A stretch of 45,049 nt of DNA from Candidatus Peregrinibacteria bacterium (lineage in GTDB: Bacteria; Patescibacteriota; Gracilibacteria; UBA1369; JACRIC01). The notes beneath the pieces were generated by a model. It made no database searches. It saw only the letters and a list, made by a program, of their open reading frames with translations, and was not told where the DNA came from. Within the stretch, counting starts at the first letter, position 1. The number at the start of each line of letters is the position of its first letter. A program made the position numbers and the translations under genes. This document shows, in pieces, positions 1 to 7,809 of the stretch. Where the stretch lies: positions 23,025-68,073 of the forward strand of contig JACPHH010000007.1 of NCBI GenBank assembly GCA_016188705.1, written 5' to 3'.

Positions 1-153
1 ATCGAGTATTGTTGAATAAATAATCGCGTGCTGCTCAACATAAAAATCATCTGGAGAGAGAAAATCCGCGACCTTAATAAGAGCATCTTTATCGATAAGA
101 AGAGCCCCTAATGTTGACTTTTCCGCGTCGAGACTGTGAGGAGGAATTTTCAT
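1..153 (-). CDS. dnaB: Replicative DNA helicase DnaB, N-terminal fragment (runs off the window)
   Basis: Read on the minus strand from the ATG at 153, the frame is open for 51 codons to the window edge. The peptide begins MKIPPHSLDAEKSTLGALLI and continues through an F-Y-x(3)-H-x-x-I-Y segment. This is the conserved start of the DnaB N-terminal domain, which packs the hexameric replicative helicase and contacts primase (family knowledge). Only the N-domain start is present; the RecA-like ATPase core lies outside the window. The PPHS-x-x-AE motif makes the family call strong for so short a piece. It is divergent from yraN, with a compound palindromic repeat between them. Confidence 0.85.
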   Translation of the reverse strand, partial: MKIPPHSLDAEKSTLGALLIDKDALIKVADFLSPDDFYVEQHAIIYSTILD

Positions 154-312
154 ATTGTAGCAAGAGACAAAAGAGGATAAATTAGTATGGGAACTCCCGA
201 AAACCCCATTTCTACTGCAATTTTACGAGAATTTCTATGGGATTCCAGTTTCACACAGAAAGTTCCGAAGGTCAATAAATCTAGGCAGTGTTTACATAAA
301 ATTTTTGCGATG

Positions 313-413
313 GTTGGACGAAAAGATGTCTGGATTCAAGGCGCGAGGAGCGCAGTGGAGCAGTGCTCCATAAGCGACGAGCAACAAAGAAGACGGACAT
401 CTTTCCGTCCAAC
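313..413. repeat. Inner hairpin unit 1 of the compound repeat
   Basis: The left arm begins GTTGGACGAAAAGATGTC at 313. The right arm, ending near 413, reads GACATCTTTCCGTCCAAC. The arms are complementary with one mismatch and enclose a GC-richer centre of about 65 bp. Confidence 0.75.
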
Positions 414-418
414 CCAAA

Positions 419-521
419 GGGAAGAGACATATTTTGTCCATTTCTGCGTCACTCCTTCTCGATGTACCTCTGGGTACACTCTCGTCGTCGTTCCTTGAAC
501 TGAACAAAATATGACTCTTCC
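419..521. repeat. Inner hairpin unit 2 of the compound repeat
   Basis: The left arm at 420-440 (GGAAGAGACATATTTTGTCC) is complementary, with two or three mismatches, to the right arm at 501-521 (GAACAAAATATGACTCTTCC). The centre contains the small palindrome GTACCTCTGGGTAC. Confidence 0.7.
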
Positions 522-584
522 ATCTGTAAAAATTTTATGTAAACACTGCCTAAAATATTCTCTCTCGCTAAATAAAAAATTACT

Positions 585-959
585 TTGAACCATACATTCT
601 CCGCAAAACAAATGCTTGGGAAAAAAGGCGAGCGTCTTGCGGCGCATTTTCTGCAAAGTCAGGGTTACGGAATACTCGAAAGTAATGTCCGTTTTCAACA
701 TAAGGAACTCGATCTCATTGCGGAAAAAAATGGAGAACTTATATTTATCGAAGTAAAAACGCGGAGAGGAACAAACTTTGGGCATGGAGAGGAAGCCGTT
801 TCACATAAAAAGCAAAAAAATGTGCTTTCCGTTGGCTTCGAATATGTTAAAAAACATCCCGCTTTAAAATTTTTAAAATGGCGATTTGATATTATCGCCA
901 TTGATATCGCCGCGGACGGGTCGGCAAGAGAAGTAGAACACATCAAGGATGTTTATTGA
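585..959 (+). CDS. yraN: YraN/UPF0102 family nuclease-like protein
   Basis: The 124-residue protein shows the UPF0102 pattern: G-x-x-GE-x-LA near residues 12-20, L-x-x-N-V-R, then E-x-D-L-I-A followed by I-x-VEVK-like FIEVKTRRG. The E/D and ExK residues match the PD-(D/E)xK nuclease fold of the family. Length is normal. The cellular role of the family is not firmly established. The start used is TTG at 585; ATG at 612 is in frame, but starting there would leave very little before the conserved GKKGE. It is followed after 72 bp by the PEGA-protein gene on the same strand. Confidence 0.85.
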   Translation: MNHTFSAKQMLGKKGERLAAHFLQSQGYGILESNVRFQHKELDLIAEKNGELIFIEVKTRRGTNFGHGEEAVSHKKQKNVLSVGFEYVKKHPALKFLKWRFDIIAIDIAADGSAREVEHIKDVY

Positions 960-1031
960 TGAGTAAGAAGATAAGTCAATCTTCGAGCAAGGCTCCTTTA
1001 TTCAAACAACAAAATTTATAGGTAAATTCCC

Positions 1032-2162
1032 ATGGTTTCACAAAAACAAAAAAATCTTCTTTTTCTCGGCTTGCTTTGTACCGGAATAGCAGCCATTACT
1101 TTATGGATGTTTGTCCTTAATAAAGGAACCATTGAAGTTCAGGCCGAACCGCCATATCGCGTTATTTTGGCAAAAGGTCCGGAAATATTGTGCGAAATTG
1201 ATCCATGCGTAATCAAAATATTTCCTCATGATTACACGTTAACCTTTGAAAAAAGCGGTTATTACCGCGAGACGAAGCAATTAAGTATTTCACGATGGCA
1301 GAAGACGTTTTTGAAAATAACGCCAACTTTTATTCCCATGCTCAAAAAACGTTCGGCGGCAGAAATAACATCGGAGAATGGCGATACTTGGATGACGCGC
1401 AAGGGCGAACCGAGGCTGCCTGAAAATAGCGCAGCTGCTCAGGGAAAAGCTAAAAATATTTTTTTCTATCTCGAACAAAAAAAATCAGACGCGGCTCAAT
1501 CACTCATTAAAATGGATCGGGAAAAGAAGATCGTTGAAACACTCGCGATATTTCCAAATACCATTTCATCAGCGAAACTTTTTCTTTCAAATGATGAAAA
1601 CGTGGTTGTCGTAGTGGATGCGACGGAAGAAATTCGGAAAATGTATGTCGTTGATATTGAGAAAAAAACGCGAAAACGGATTCTTGATCAAAAGGGCGTC
1701 GATTCGGTAAAAATCAGCCCTTCGTCGCGATTTATAATTTTTATGGCGGAAATGGAAGGAAAATACGCGGTCTATATATTTGACATGGAAAATGAAAATA
1801 AAGAAACATTAGCGCTGACGCCATCTGAACTCGAAAAATTTATTTGGATGCCTTCCGATACTTTTGTTGGAGCAACGGCGCGGAACATAAAGAAAAAAAC
1901 TGACTCAACGTATTTCAGTGTCGAGCGCGTGAAGGTTGAATTCGAAGAAAAAATCGAATTAAAATCGTTAAAAAATGACTCATCCAAAAATATTTCGGAA
2001 ATATTTATTGAATACTTTCCTTTGGAAAAAATATACAGAATCGTTTATGAGCCAAAAGCCGAAGAATCAATGAAAATAAAGAATATACGCTTGAGCGATG
2101 ATGAAAAAAATATATACTTTGAAAGCTTTGACGAGTTTTACGAATTACAATTGCAACCATGA
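1032..2162 (+). CDS. Membrane-anchored PEGA-domain protein with propeller-like C-terminal region
   Basis: The protein has 376 residues. Residues 8-28 form a single hydrophobic segment (LLFLGLLCTGIAAITLWMFV), so the rest is probably outside the membrane. Residues about 32-100 fit a PEGA domain: GTIEVQAEPPYRVILAKG, a CEIDPC pair, and the GYY-x-E tail. From about 150 on, short strand-rich segments (YFSVERVKV, IYFESFDEFYELQL) suggest a beta-propeller-like region, but no catalytic motif is seen. The function is unknown; PEGA proteins are often cell-surface proteins. The stop overlaps the dxr start by 4 bp (ATGA), so the two genes are probably co-translated. Confidence 0.7.
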   Translation: MVSQKQKNLLFLGLLCTGIAAITLWMFVLNKGTIEVQAEPPYRVILAKGPEILCEIDPCVIKIFPHDYTLTFEKSGYYRETKQLSISRWQKTFLKITPTFIPMLKKRSAAEITSENGDTWMTRKGEPRLPENSAAAQGKAKNIFFYLEQKKSDAAQSLIKMDREKKIVETLAIFPNTISSAKLFLSNDENVVVVVDATEEIRKMYVVDIEKKTRKRILDQKGVDSVKISPSSRFIIFMAEMEGKYAVYIFDMENENKETLALTPSELEKFIWMPSDTFVGATARNIKKKTDSTYFSVERVKVEFEEKIELKSLKNDSSKNISEIFIEYFPLEKIYRIVYEPKAEESMKIKNIRLSDDEKNIYFESFDEFYELQLQP

Positions 2163-3502
2163 TCCCCGTAACTATTCTCGGATCAACCGGCTCAATCGGC
2201 AGACAAACACTTGAAATACTTGAAAATAACAAACATTTTGAAGTGTATGGGTTAAGCTGTTACGCGAACACGCAACTTTTGGAAAAGCAAATACAAAAAT
2301 TTCATCCGAAAGTCGTGGCGGTTGGAGATGAAAAAATATCAGTTCGTTTTAAAAAAAAACTCAAAAATTCTTCAATAAAAGTGCTTTCAGGAATCAAAGG
2401 CATAACTGAATTAGCCGCTTACGCTGGGACTAAAAAGATAGTCATTGGAATGAGCGGAGAAGAAGCGCTTCATCCGCTTTTAGCCGCAATTAGGACAAAA
2501 AATGACATTATACTTGCCAATAAAGAAGTCGTGGTATGCCATGGAGCGAAGATACGGAAAGAAGTGTCAAAAACAGGCGCAAGGATTATTCCGGCTGATT
2601 CTGAGCTCTGCGCTATTTTTCAATGTCTGGAATATCGTTTGGAGCATCATTTGAAATATGAATTAAATCATCATCTGGAATATGGCGAGCAATATAATCT
2701 GAAACATGGGCTGGAACATGGTCAGGAATTTTATTTAAAACATCGGTGGAATAAAAAAAATGGAAAAGCTGATGAAAAATCAACATCGATAAAAAAATTG
2801 GACAACGAGCGGCGCGGCAATGTAGTAAGAATTACGGACGGACTTTTGGAGCAAGTGGAAGAGGCGATTCGGCAAGACTCTTTTTTCGGTGATTTGAGAA
2901 AAAATGGAAAATGTAAACAAGAAGGAATATGCATGTTTGATGCGTCGAGCATAGAACGAGTGGTTTTAACATGCTCAGGCGGACCATTTTTTAAAAAAAA
3001 ACGCAACGAACTTGAGCATGTCACTCTTGAAGAAGCGCTGAAACATCCCGTTTGGAGCATGGGAAAGAAAATTTCCATCGATTCGGCGACACTGGTGAAT
3101 AAAGGTCTCGAGGTGATCGAAACGCATTATCTTTTTGGCCTTCCCTACGAGTCAATTCAGGTTGTGATTCATCCGGAAAGCATCGTTCATGCGCTGGTGT
3201 ATTTTCATGATGGAGAAGTTCTTGCGGTAATCCATCAACCGGACATGAAAATACCTTTGGAGTACGCGCTTCTTTTTGGAGAAAATATCGAACCAAGGTA
3301 TCAAAAGAAAAAAAATATTCAGAATGGACCGCTCCATTTTTATTTTGTCGATCACGAGACTTTTCCGGCTCTAAAAAGTTCGTATGAAGCTGGAAATAAA
3401 GGACAGACAGAGGAAAAAAGGTATTATTTAGCCAATAAAAAACGACTCGAATATTTTTGCCGCGGCGAAATACATTTTAGAAAGCTTTTGAAGCGCCTTT
3501 AA
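2159..3502 (+). CDS. dxr: 1-deoxy-D-xylulose 5-phosphate reductoisomerase with a large internal insertion
   Basis: This is the second step of the MEP isoprenoid pathway: DXP to MEP with NADPH. Visible motifs are the NADPH loop GSTGSIGRQT (8-17), LANKEVVV (119-126), the metal-binding DSE (147-149), SGGPF (273-277), WSMGKKISIDSATLVNKG (299-316) and HPESIVHALV. The protein is odd in two ways. Residues about 156-265, between the DSE region and the SGGPF strand, hold roughly 80-100 extra residues, including a His/Leu/Glu-rich degenerate repeat at 157-195. The C-terminus stops at residue 447, soon after the region matching the family's NAANE/GEIxF segment, so the usual terminal helical domain of about 50 residues is missing. 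The catalytic residues seen are intact, so function is plausible but not certain. Confidence 0.88.
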   Translation: MIPVTILGSTGSIGRQTLEILENNKHFEVYGLSCYANTQLLEKQIQKFHPKVVAVGDEKISVRFKKKLKNSSIKVLSGIKGITELAAYAGTKKIVIGMSGEEALHPLLAAIRTKNDIILANKEVVVCHGAKIRKEVSKTGARIIPADSELCAIFQCLEYRLEHHLKYELNHHLEYGEQYNLKHGLEHGQEFYLKHRWNKKNGKADEKSTSIKKLDNERRGNVVRITDGLLEQVEEAIRQDSFFGDLRKNGKCKQEGICMFDASSIERVVLTCSGGPFFKKKRNELEHVTLEEALKHPVWSMGKKISIDSATLVNKGLEVIETHYLFGLPYESIQVVIHPESIVHALVYFHDGEVLAVIHQPDMKIPLEYALLFGENIEPRYQKKKNIQNGPLHFYFVDHETFPALKSSYEAGNKGQTEEKRYYLANKKRLEYFCRGEIHFRKLLKRL

Positions 3503-3507
3503 AAAAC

Positions 3508-3536
3508 TTGACTTTCATGGTATTTTTGCCTACTAT
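3508..3536 (+). promoter_or_regulatory. Candidate sigma-70-type promoter for infC-rpmI-rplT
   Basis: TTGACT at 3508-3513 and TACTAT at 3531-3536 are separated by 17 bp. They lie immediately after the dxr stop and about 30 bp before the proposed infC start. The -35 box matches at 5/6 and the -10 box at 4/6. Confidence 0.5.
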
Positions 3537-3566
3537 TTCCTTTGTCTTATCTTTAAACGTCACTGT

Positions 3567-4088
3567 ATTACGAAACGACTCCGAATTAATGCACAAATAC
3601 ATGCGCCGTTCATACGGCTCATTGACGAGAATCAGGAACAGCTCGGAGTGGTGCCTGTGGCCGAAGCTCTGAAATTGGCGCAGGAACGAGGATATGATCT
3701 TGCGGAAGTGGCTCCTAACGTTACGCCTCCTGTATGCAAATTGCTCGATTATGGCAAATATCAGTACAGGCAGAGCAAGATTGAACAGAAGCATCGTTCT
3801 AAACAGCATAAAGCGGAAATTAAAGGCATACGACTATCGCTTCGAACAGGAGAACACGATCTTCAAGTCAAGATAAATCACGCGGAGCGGTTTATCAAGG
3901 ATGGACATACCGTGAAAGTTGCGCTTATTTTCAGGGGACGGGAGCTGGCGCATCGAGATTTAGCCCGTGAAAAAATGTTCAAATTTTACGAAGCGCTCAA
4001 AGATAAAGTAAAGGTTGAAGAAGAGCCAAAGGTACAAGGACACAATATGTTCATGATCCTCCATCCCATCGCAGGAGGAAAACCATAA
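3567..4088 (+). CDS. infC: Translation initiation factor IF-3, probably with an AUU start
   Basis: IF-3 binds the 30S subunit and checks start codon and initiator tRNA. The full conserved N-domain is readable in frame upstream of any ATG/GTG: TKRLRINAQIHAPFIRLIDE, then GVVPVAEALKLAQERGYDL and PPVCKLLDYGKY. The C-domain shows EIKGIRLSLRTGEHDL and FRGRELAH. No ATG, GTG or TTG occurs in frame between 3498 and the RINAQI core. The ATT at 3567 gives an N-terminus of the same length as short IF-3 proteins (x-TKRLRINAQI versus MSKDFIINEQI). AUU starts are well known for infC and let IF-3 repress its own synthesis. A GTG start at 3648 would remove about half of the N-domain. The gene heads a classic infC-rpmI-rplT operon. 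Confidence 0.9.
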   Translation: MTKRLRINAQIHAPFIRLIDENQEQLGVVPVAEALKLAQERGYDLAEVAPNVTPPVCKLLDYGKYQYRQSKIEQKHRSKQHKAEIKGIRLSLRTGEHDLQVKINHAERFIKDGHTVKVALIFRGRELAHRDLAREKMFKFYEALKDKVKVEEEPKVQGHNMFMILHPIAGGKP

Positions 4089-4105
4089 AAGTAATAAAGA
4101 ATATC

Positions 4106-4294
4106 ATGCAAAAAACGCACAGCGGCACAAAAAAACGGGTTATTGTAAAAAAGAAGAAAATTTTTATGCAGAAATCGAGTAAAAACCATCTCCTTCGAAA
4201 TAAATCCAAACGTCAAAAAAATTCCTATAATAAAGGAATGCCGCTCGATAGTACCAATGTGAGTCGTATTAGAAAATTGCTTCCTAACTTATAA
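4106..4294 (+). CDS. rpmI: 50S ribosomal protein bL35
   Basis: A 62-residue, strongly basic protein beginning MQKTHSGTKKRV. It has the bL35 signature KTHSG-x-KKR, a central K-S-x-NHLLRNKSKRQKN segment, and a C-terminal V-x-R-I-RKLLPNL matching the family ending (VKRMLPYL). Length is normal. It lies 17 bp after infC and 3 bp before rplT, the conserved gene order. Confidence 0.95.
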   Translation: MQKTHSGTKKRVIVKKKKIFMQKSSKNHLLRNKSKRQKNSYNKGMPLDSTNVSRIRKLLPNL

Positions 4295-4297
4295 ATT

Positions 4298-4651
4298 ATG
4301 TCTCGCGTTAAAAGAGGAGTTACCGTAAGAAGACGTCATAAAAAAATGCTAGCTCTTGCCAAAGGCTATCGCGGCGGTCGCAGCAAAGTTTTTACGCTGG
4401 CCAAAAATGCCGTGATGAAAGCAGGCACGAACGCGTATCGCGATCGAAGACGAAAAAAAAGAGAATTTCGACGACTCTGGATTGTTCGTCTCAATGCCGC
4501 GGTTAAATTGGAAGGTTTAAATTACAGCAGGTTTATATATGGTCTTTCAAAGGCGGATGTACAGATTGATCGCAAAGTGCTTGCGGATTTGGCAGTGAAT
4601 AATGAAAAAGAATTCAAACAAATCGTCGAACTGGCAAAAAAAGCATTATAA
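4298..4651 (+). CDS. rplT: 50S ribosomal protein bL20
   Basis: A 117-residue basic protein with the canonical bL20 features: [27 protein letters not shown], the [17 protein letters not shown]-x-R block, and SRFIYGL followed by [10 protein letters not shown]. Length is exactly typical. bL20 is an early assembly protein binding 23S rRNA; in several bacteria it also represses its operon through the mRNA leader. It is the last gene of the infC operon. The 187 bp to the convergent SLH gene contain T-rich runs near 4785-4805 but no clear hairpin terminator. Confidence 0.97.
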   Translation: MSRVKRGVTVRRRHKKMLALAKGYRGGRSKVFTLAKNAVMKAGTNAYRDRRRKKREFRRLWIVRLNAAVKLEGLNYSRFIYGLSKADVQIDRKVLADLAVNNEKEFKQIVELAKKAL

Positions 4652-4838
4652 AACCCGAGTAGTAAAAAAAGATCACATAGCGGTAAAAAATTTACAGCCA
4701 ATTTTGCAAATTGCAGGCTTAATGTACTTTTTTCTGTGGCTCAAAATGGGAAATAATGGAACTTTTCGCGTGGCTGAAAAGGGTTGTTTTTATCTTTTTT
4801 TAATTTTATGAATAAAAATATCCCTTATGCCAAAAATA

Positions 4839-7676
4839 CTAAGGAGTTAGCCTTTTAATTATTGTAAGGTTGCTTCCTTCGAGAGTTTGAGGAACAATAT
4901 CATATCCGTTTTCCACGATATTACCCTGGAATAAACGGGCTTGGATTTGCTCGCCAACGAGAGATTCGTCATAAGCAACATCAACAATAAGAAGGACGCG
5001 TTTTACAGATCCTTTTTTGAGAAACCAGGAACCCGAGAGAGCAAAGTTTTGGAGCTTATCATCTCCGTTCATGACAAGTTCGATTGGCCCCAAGAGAATA
5101 TTTTCCCATGTTTCAACGTCAACGAGACGAATATTGCTAAAATTTGTCGTTTTTTTGGCTTCATTAATGAGTCCGCCGGATTTGCCAAGAGAGGAAAGTG
5201 TAAAGTAAAGTTTTTTAACGGTAACGTCCGAATTCGCGGAAATTTGAAGATCGAGCAGAGGAACTTTAGTCGCGCCGTAACCCGCGTCATCGTCGGTATC
5301 GCCATATTCTTTTATCAGAGCTGAAGCATTATTGGTTGTAAGAGTGAGCGGATTGCCTGTAATACGGGTCGACGGATGAATGTCGGTAATATATGTCCCA
5401 TTTTCACGATTAACAATAGCTGTTTTACTAAGAGCTTGGAGAGTAACCGTAACATAACCAGGAGGATCAATAAAAGAAAAGATGGAGTTGTCGGCAATGT
5501 CCATCACAAAGGAGAAATGACGAATTTCCCCTGAATCGACTTTAAAACCATTTTTAAAAGTAAGACTCTGCGCAGTATCGCTTCCTGCGGGATTGAGCTC
5601 TTGTGGTCCCATAATCGTGGATATGCCTCCGTTTGCGCCTGGATAAAATTCAACAATTCGTATATTACTAAAATTCGGTGATAGAAATGACCCCTTGGAG
5701 TCTGAATTGAGTAAGCCTGCTTCATAACCGGAAACACTGATGTTTATTGTAAAAGTGAGTTCTTTTACTTCAATATTTTTTTCAGGGTTTATGGAAAAAT
5801 CAAAAAAACGTACATTTTGAACGCCTATTGGAACATTTGAAGCGCTTGGCCCTTCAAAAGAAATATTTACTTGAGAATCAGGATTTTGCGGACCACGTGG
5901 AAAGTCTCCTTCTCCCTGAATCACCACGGAATGACTGCCATTATTATCGTTATTATAGCCATCGGCATTGACGTTCACTCCAAAACCGTAAGTTTGACCC
6001 GTGGCATAGAGATCGTTTTCATCGGCAAGATAGACGTTAATGCTGTCTCCTGTTTTTGCCATGCGATGTATGTCCGCGAACACCGTAAAAAAGGGGTTGC
6101 TTCCTTGCTCGATTCGTAAGCCAAAAGGAATACTAAAGCGAACAAGGCCATAGGGCTTGGAAACAAGCGCGGCATGAGCAATCGGCGTCCCTGAAAAATC
6201 ATTGCCGGCATAGAGTCTGAAATTTGATAATCCGCGAAGAGGGTCAATGGTTCCTCCAATATGCAAAGCAATTTGATGAACAAAAACATTTTCAAAAGAC
6301 GGAGAAAGTTGAAATTCTGCAATTTTAGCATGGTTTGAGCCTGCGTAAACATTTGAAATCGTTCCATGCGCGGTAATATTTAAACTGCCTACGGTATCAG
6401 AGCCGATAGTATAGACCGGTCCATTGATGGCTCCGCGAGGCAAAATCAAATTGGTTTTGTCTTGGGTGGTAATCATGTCAGATCCGCCGAACATAAAATT
6501 CGATGCGTTTCCTGTTTTCGCAAGAGCGCTTATGGAGGCTTTTAACCGAAGAGTCGTAGTTTCTCCTGGAGCAAGAGGAATAAAAAGATTATCAAAACGC
6601 ACCATATGATTGGTTGGATTGCGAGTGGAACCAAAACTCGCGCGATGAGAGTCTCTAAAAAGGTAAAGTACTGAAAAATCGTCATCGCTTCCCTCACCGC
6701 TTCGATAAAATGATAAACTCGTAATAATGACATTTTTTTCTAAAGCGGTCAGATCAAATGTAAAAACCTCCGCGAATGCTCCTTTTGGCAGAGTAGTAAT
6801 TTGTGGAGTGGCGGGGTTTGGTCGTATAACAAGCTGTCTTTCCAAAGAATCAGAACGAAGAGGTCTTTTTAAAGAACCTGCCTTCAAGAAATGCTCTACG
6901 GATTGGCCTTCTGCGTTACGATCATCTTTTGGAACGTTTTTGGGTGTAATTATCGGTTTTGGAGGAAAAGTCTCATATTGAACTCCTGGAAAACTGTCGA
7001 TTTTTTCTTCACGAACTTTTATAAAACGATAAAGATTTTCCGCGATATTTGCGCGCTCCATGCCTTCAGCGGGATGAAAGGCGCTTCCGGTTTCTTCAAG
7101 AAGTCCTTTTTGTTTGGCAAAATGAACATATTTGGCATACCAAGCGGTTTCATCAATATCTTCATAGAGCGGTTCATCGATTGCTGTTTGAAGATCATTT
7201 TCGCCGACGCCTTGAGTTTCGATGAGCATTTTAAGAGATTCAACTTTATTCACTGCGCGGGAAGGATAAAAATAACCATCAGAATAGCCTTCAACCCAAC
7301 CGGCTTCTTTCGCGTAACATACATATTTTGCAAACCATTCATCTTTTACATCGGGAAAACAGTTAAGAAAAATACCAGAATCAGGAGAAATGCCCTGCCC
7401 TTCGAGAAGAATTTTCAGCTGTTCAGCTCGATTGATGGTTTTTTCAGGCTGAAAAGTGCCGTCTTGGTAGCCTTCGATTACCTCTCTTTCTTGTAAAAAT
7501 TCAATGGCTTGAAAGTTTTTATGCTCAGTATTTACGTCTGAAAATTCCTTTTGCGCGCGAACTTGAGAAAATACGACATTAGTTGACGCAAAAAGACCGA
7601 AAATAAGAACGCTTGCGAGAAAACGTGATGCCCAAAGCGTTCGCAACCGAATTTTATAATGAGCGGTAGTAAGCAT
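4839..7676 (-). CDS. Large secreted surface protein with three SLH domains
   Basis: The protein has 945 residues. A signal peptide is visible: basic segment HYKIRLRTLWASR, then hydrophobic FLASVLIFGLFAS. Three SLH domains follow at about 42-100, 105-165 and 170-220, with GYQDGTFQPEKTINRAE and GYSDGYFYPSRAVNKVE typical of the fold that binds cell-wall polymers. After a Pro-rich linker, residues about 285-945 look like four or more repeated beta-sandwich domains, each opening with a similar strand pair (NVIITSLSFYRSG, NIEVKELTFTINIS, DVTVKKLYFTLSS). It probably forms or decorates an S-layer-like surface. It is a single gene, convergent with rplT. The first 15 or so codons and the start codon lie in an arm of a dispersed repeat (see 7634-7690). 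Confidence 0.85.
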   Translation of the reverse strand: MLTTAHYKIRLRTLWASRFLASVLIFGLFASTNVVFSQVRAQKEFSDVNTEHKNFQAIEFLQEREVIEGYQDGTFQPEKTINRAEQLKILLEGQGISPDSGIFLNCFPDVKDEWFAKYVCYAKEAGWVEGYSDGYFYPSRAVNKVESLKMLIETQGVGENDLQTAIDEPLYEDIDETAWYAKYVHFAKQKGLLEETGSAFHPAEGMERANIAENLYRFIKVREEKIDSFPGVQYETFPPKPIITPKNVPKDDRNAEGQSVEHFLKAGSLKRPLRSDSLERQLVIRPNPATPQITTLPKGAFAEVFTFDLTALEKNVIITSLSFYRSGEGSDDDFSVLYLFRDSHRASFGSTRNPTNHMVRFDNLFIPLAPGETTTLRLKASISALAKTGNASNFMFGGSDMITTQDKTNLILPRGAINGPVYTIGSDTVGSLNITAHGTISNVYAGSNHAKIAEFQLSPSFENVFVHQIALHIGGTIDPLRGLSNFRLYAGNDFSGTPIAHAALVSKPYGLVRFSIPFGLRIEQGSNPFFTVFADIHRMAKTGDSINVYLADENDLYATGQTYGFGVNVNADGYNNDNNGSHSVVIQGEGDFPRGPQNPDSQVNISFEGPSASNVPIGVQNVRFFDFSINPEKNIEVKELTFTINISVSGYEAGLLNSDSKGSFLSPNFSNIRIVEFYPGANGGISTIMGPQELNPAGSDTAQSLTFKNGFKVDSGEIRHFSFVMDIADNSIFSFIDPPGYVTVTLQALSKTAIVNRENGTYITDIHPSTRITGNPLTLTTNNASALIKEYGDTDDDAGYGATKVPLLDLQISANSDVTVKKLYFTLSSLGKSGGLINEAKKTTNFSNIRLVDVETWENILLGPIELVMNGDDKLQNFALSGSWFLKKGSVKRVLLIVDVAYDESLVGEQIQARLFQGNIVENGYDIVPQTLEGSNLTIIKRLTP

Positions 7677-7690
7677 ATATATCAGGGTTT
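7634..7690. repeat. Half copy of the TTTA-type palindromic repeat, overlapping the SLH gene start
   Basis: This stretch matches the right arm of the complete element at 11374-11537. Both contain AAGCGTT/AGCGTTT, then CCGAATTTT, then GTAGTAAGCATAT and TATCAGGGTTT in the same order and spacing. The SLH start codon is the complement of the CAT in AGTAAGCAT, so codons 1 to about 15 derive from the repeat arm. Confidence 0.65.
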
Positions 7691-7809
7691 ATTAAAATAA
7701 AAAATATATTATTTTTTTCTACTTATTAGGTCGCGAAAGGTTACATATTTTAATATTTTTATAAAATGTATCCTTTTATCACGAGAGTTGAAGGGTATTT
7801 TCGCTGATT

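Larger units (their letters stand above)
283..551. repeat. Compound palindromic element, outer inverted repeat about 31 bp
   Basis: The arms at 283-313 and 520-551 are near-perfect inverted repeats; both contain the 16-mer AGTGTTTACATAAAAT or its complement. Two further hairpin units are nested side by side inside. The 154-584 interval between dnaB and yraN holds only this element and flanking AT-rich DNA. The open frames over it are short, overlap on both strands and resemble no protein. It looks like a non-autonomous mobile repeat or a stack of them; no transposase is visible. Confidence 0.8.

Noticed and set aside
187-498. 103-codon frame near the left edge
   Set aside because: It lies across the compound palindromic repeat, with an overlapping frame on the other strand; no protein family features.
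283-551. CRISPR-like array
   Set aside because: The repeats are inverted and nested, not regularly spaced direct repeats with unique spacers; no cas genes are present.
4652-4838. Intrinsic terminator between rplT and the SLH gene
   Set aside because: There are T-rich runs but no convincing G/C stem before them.
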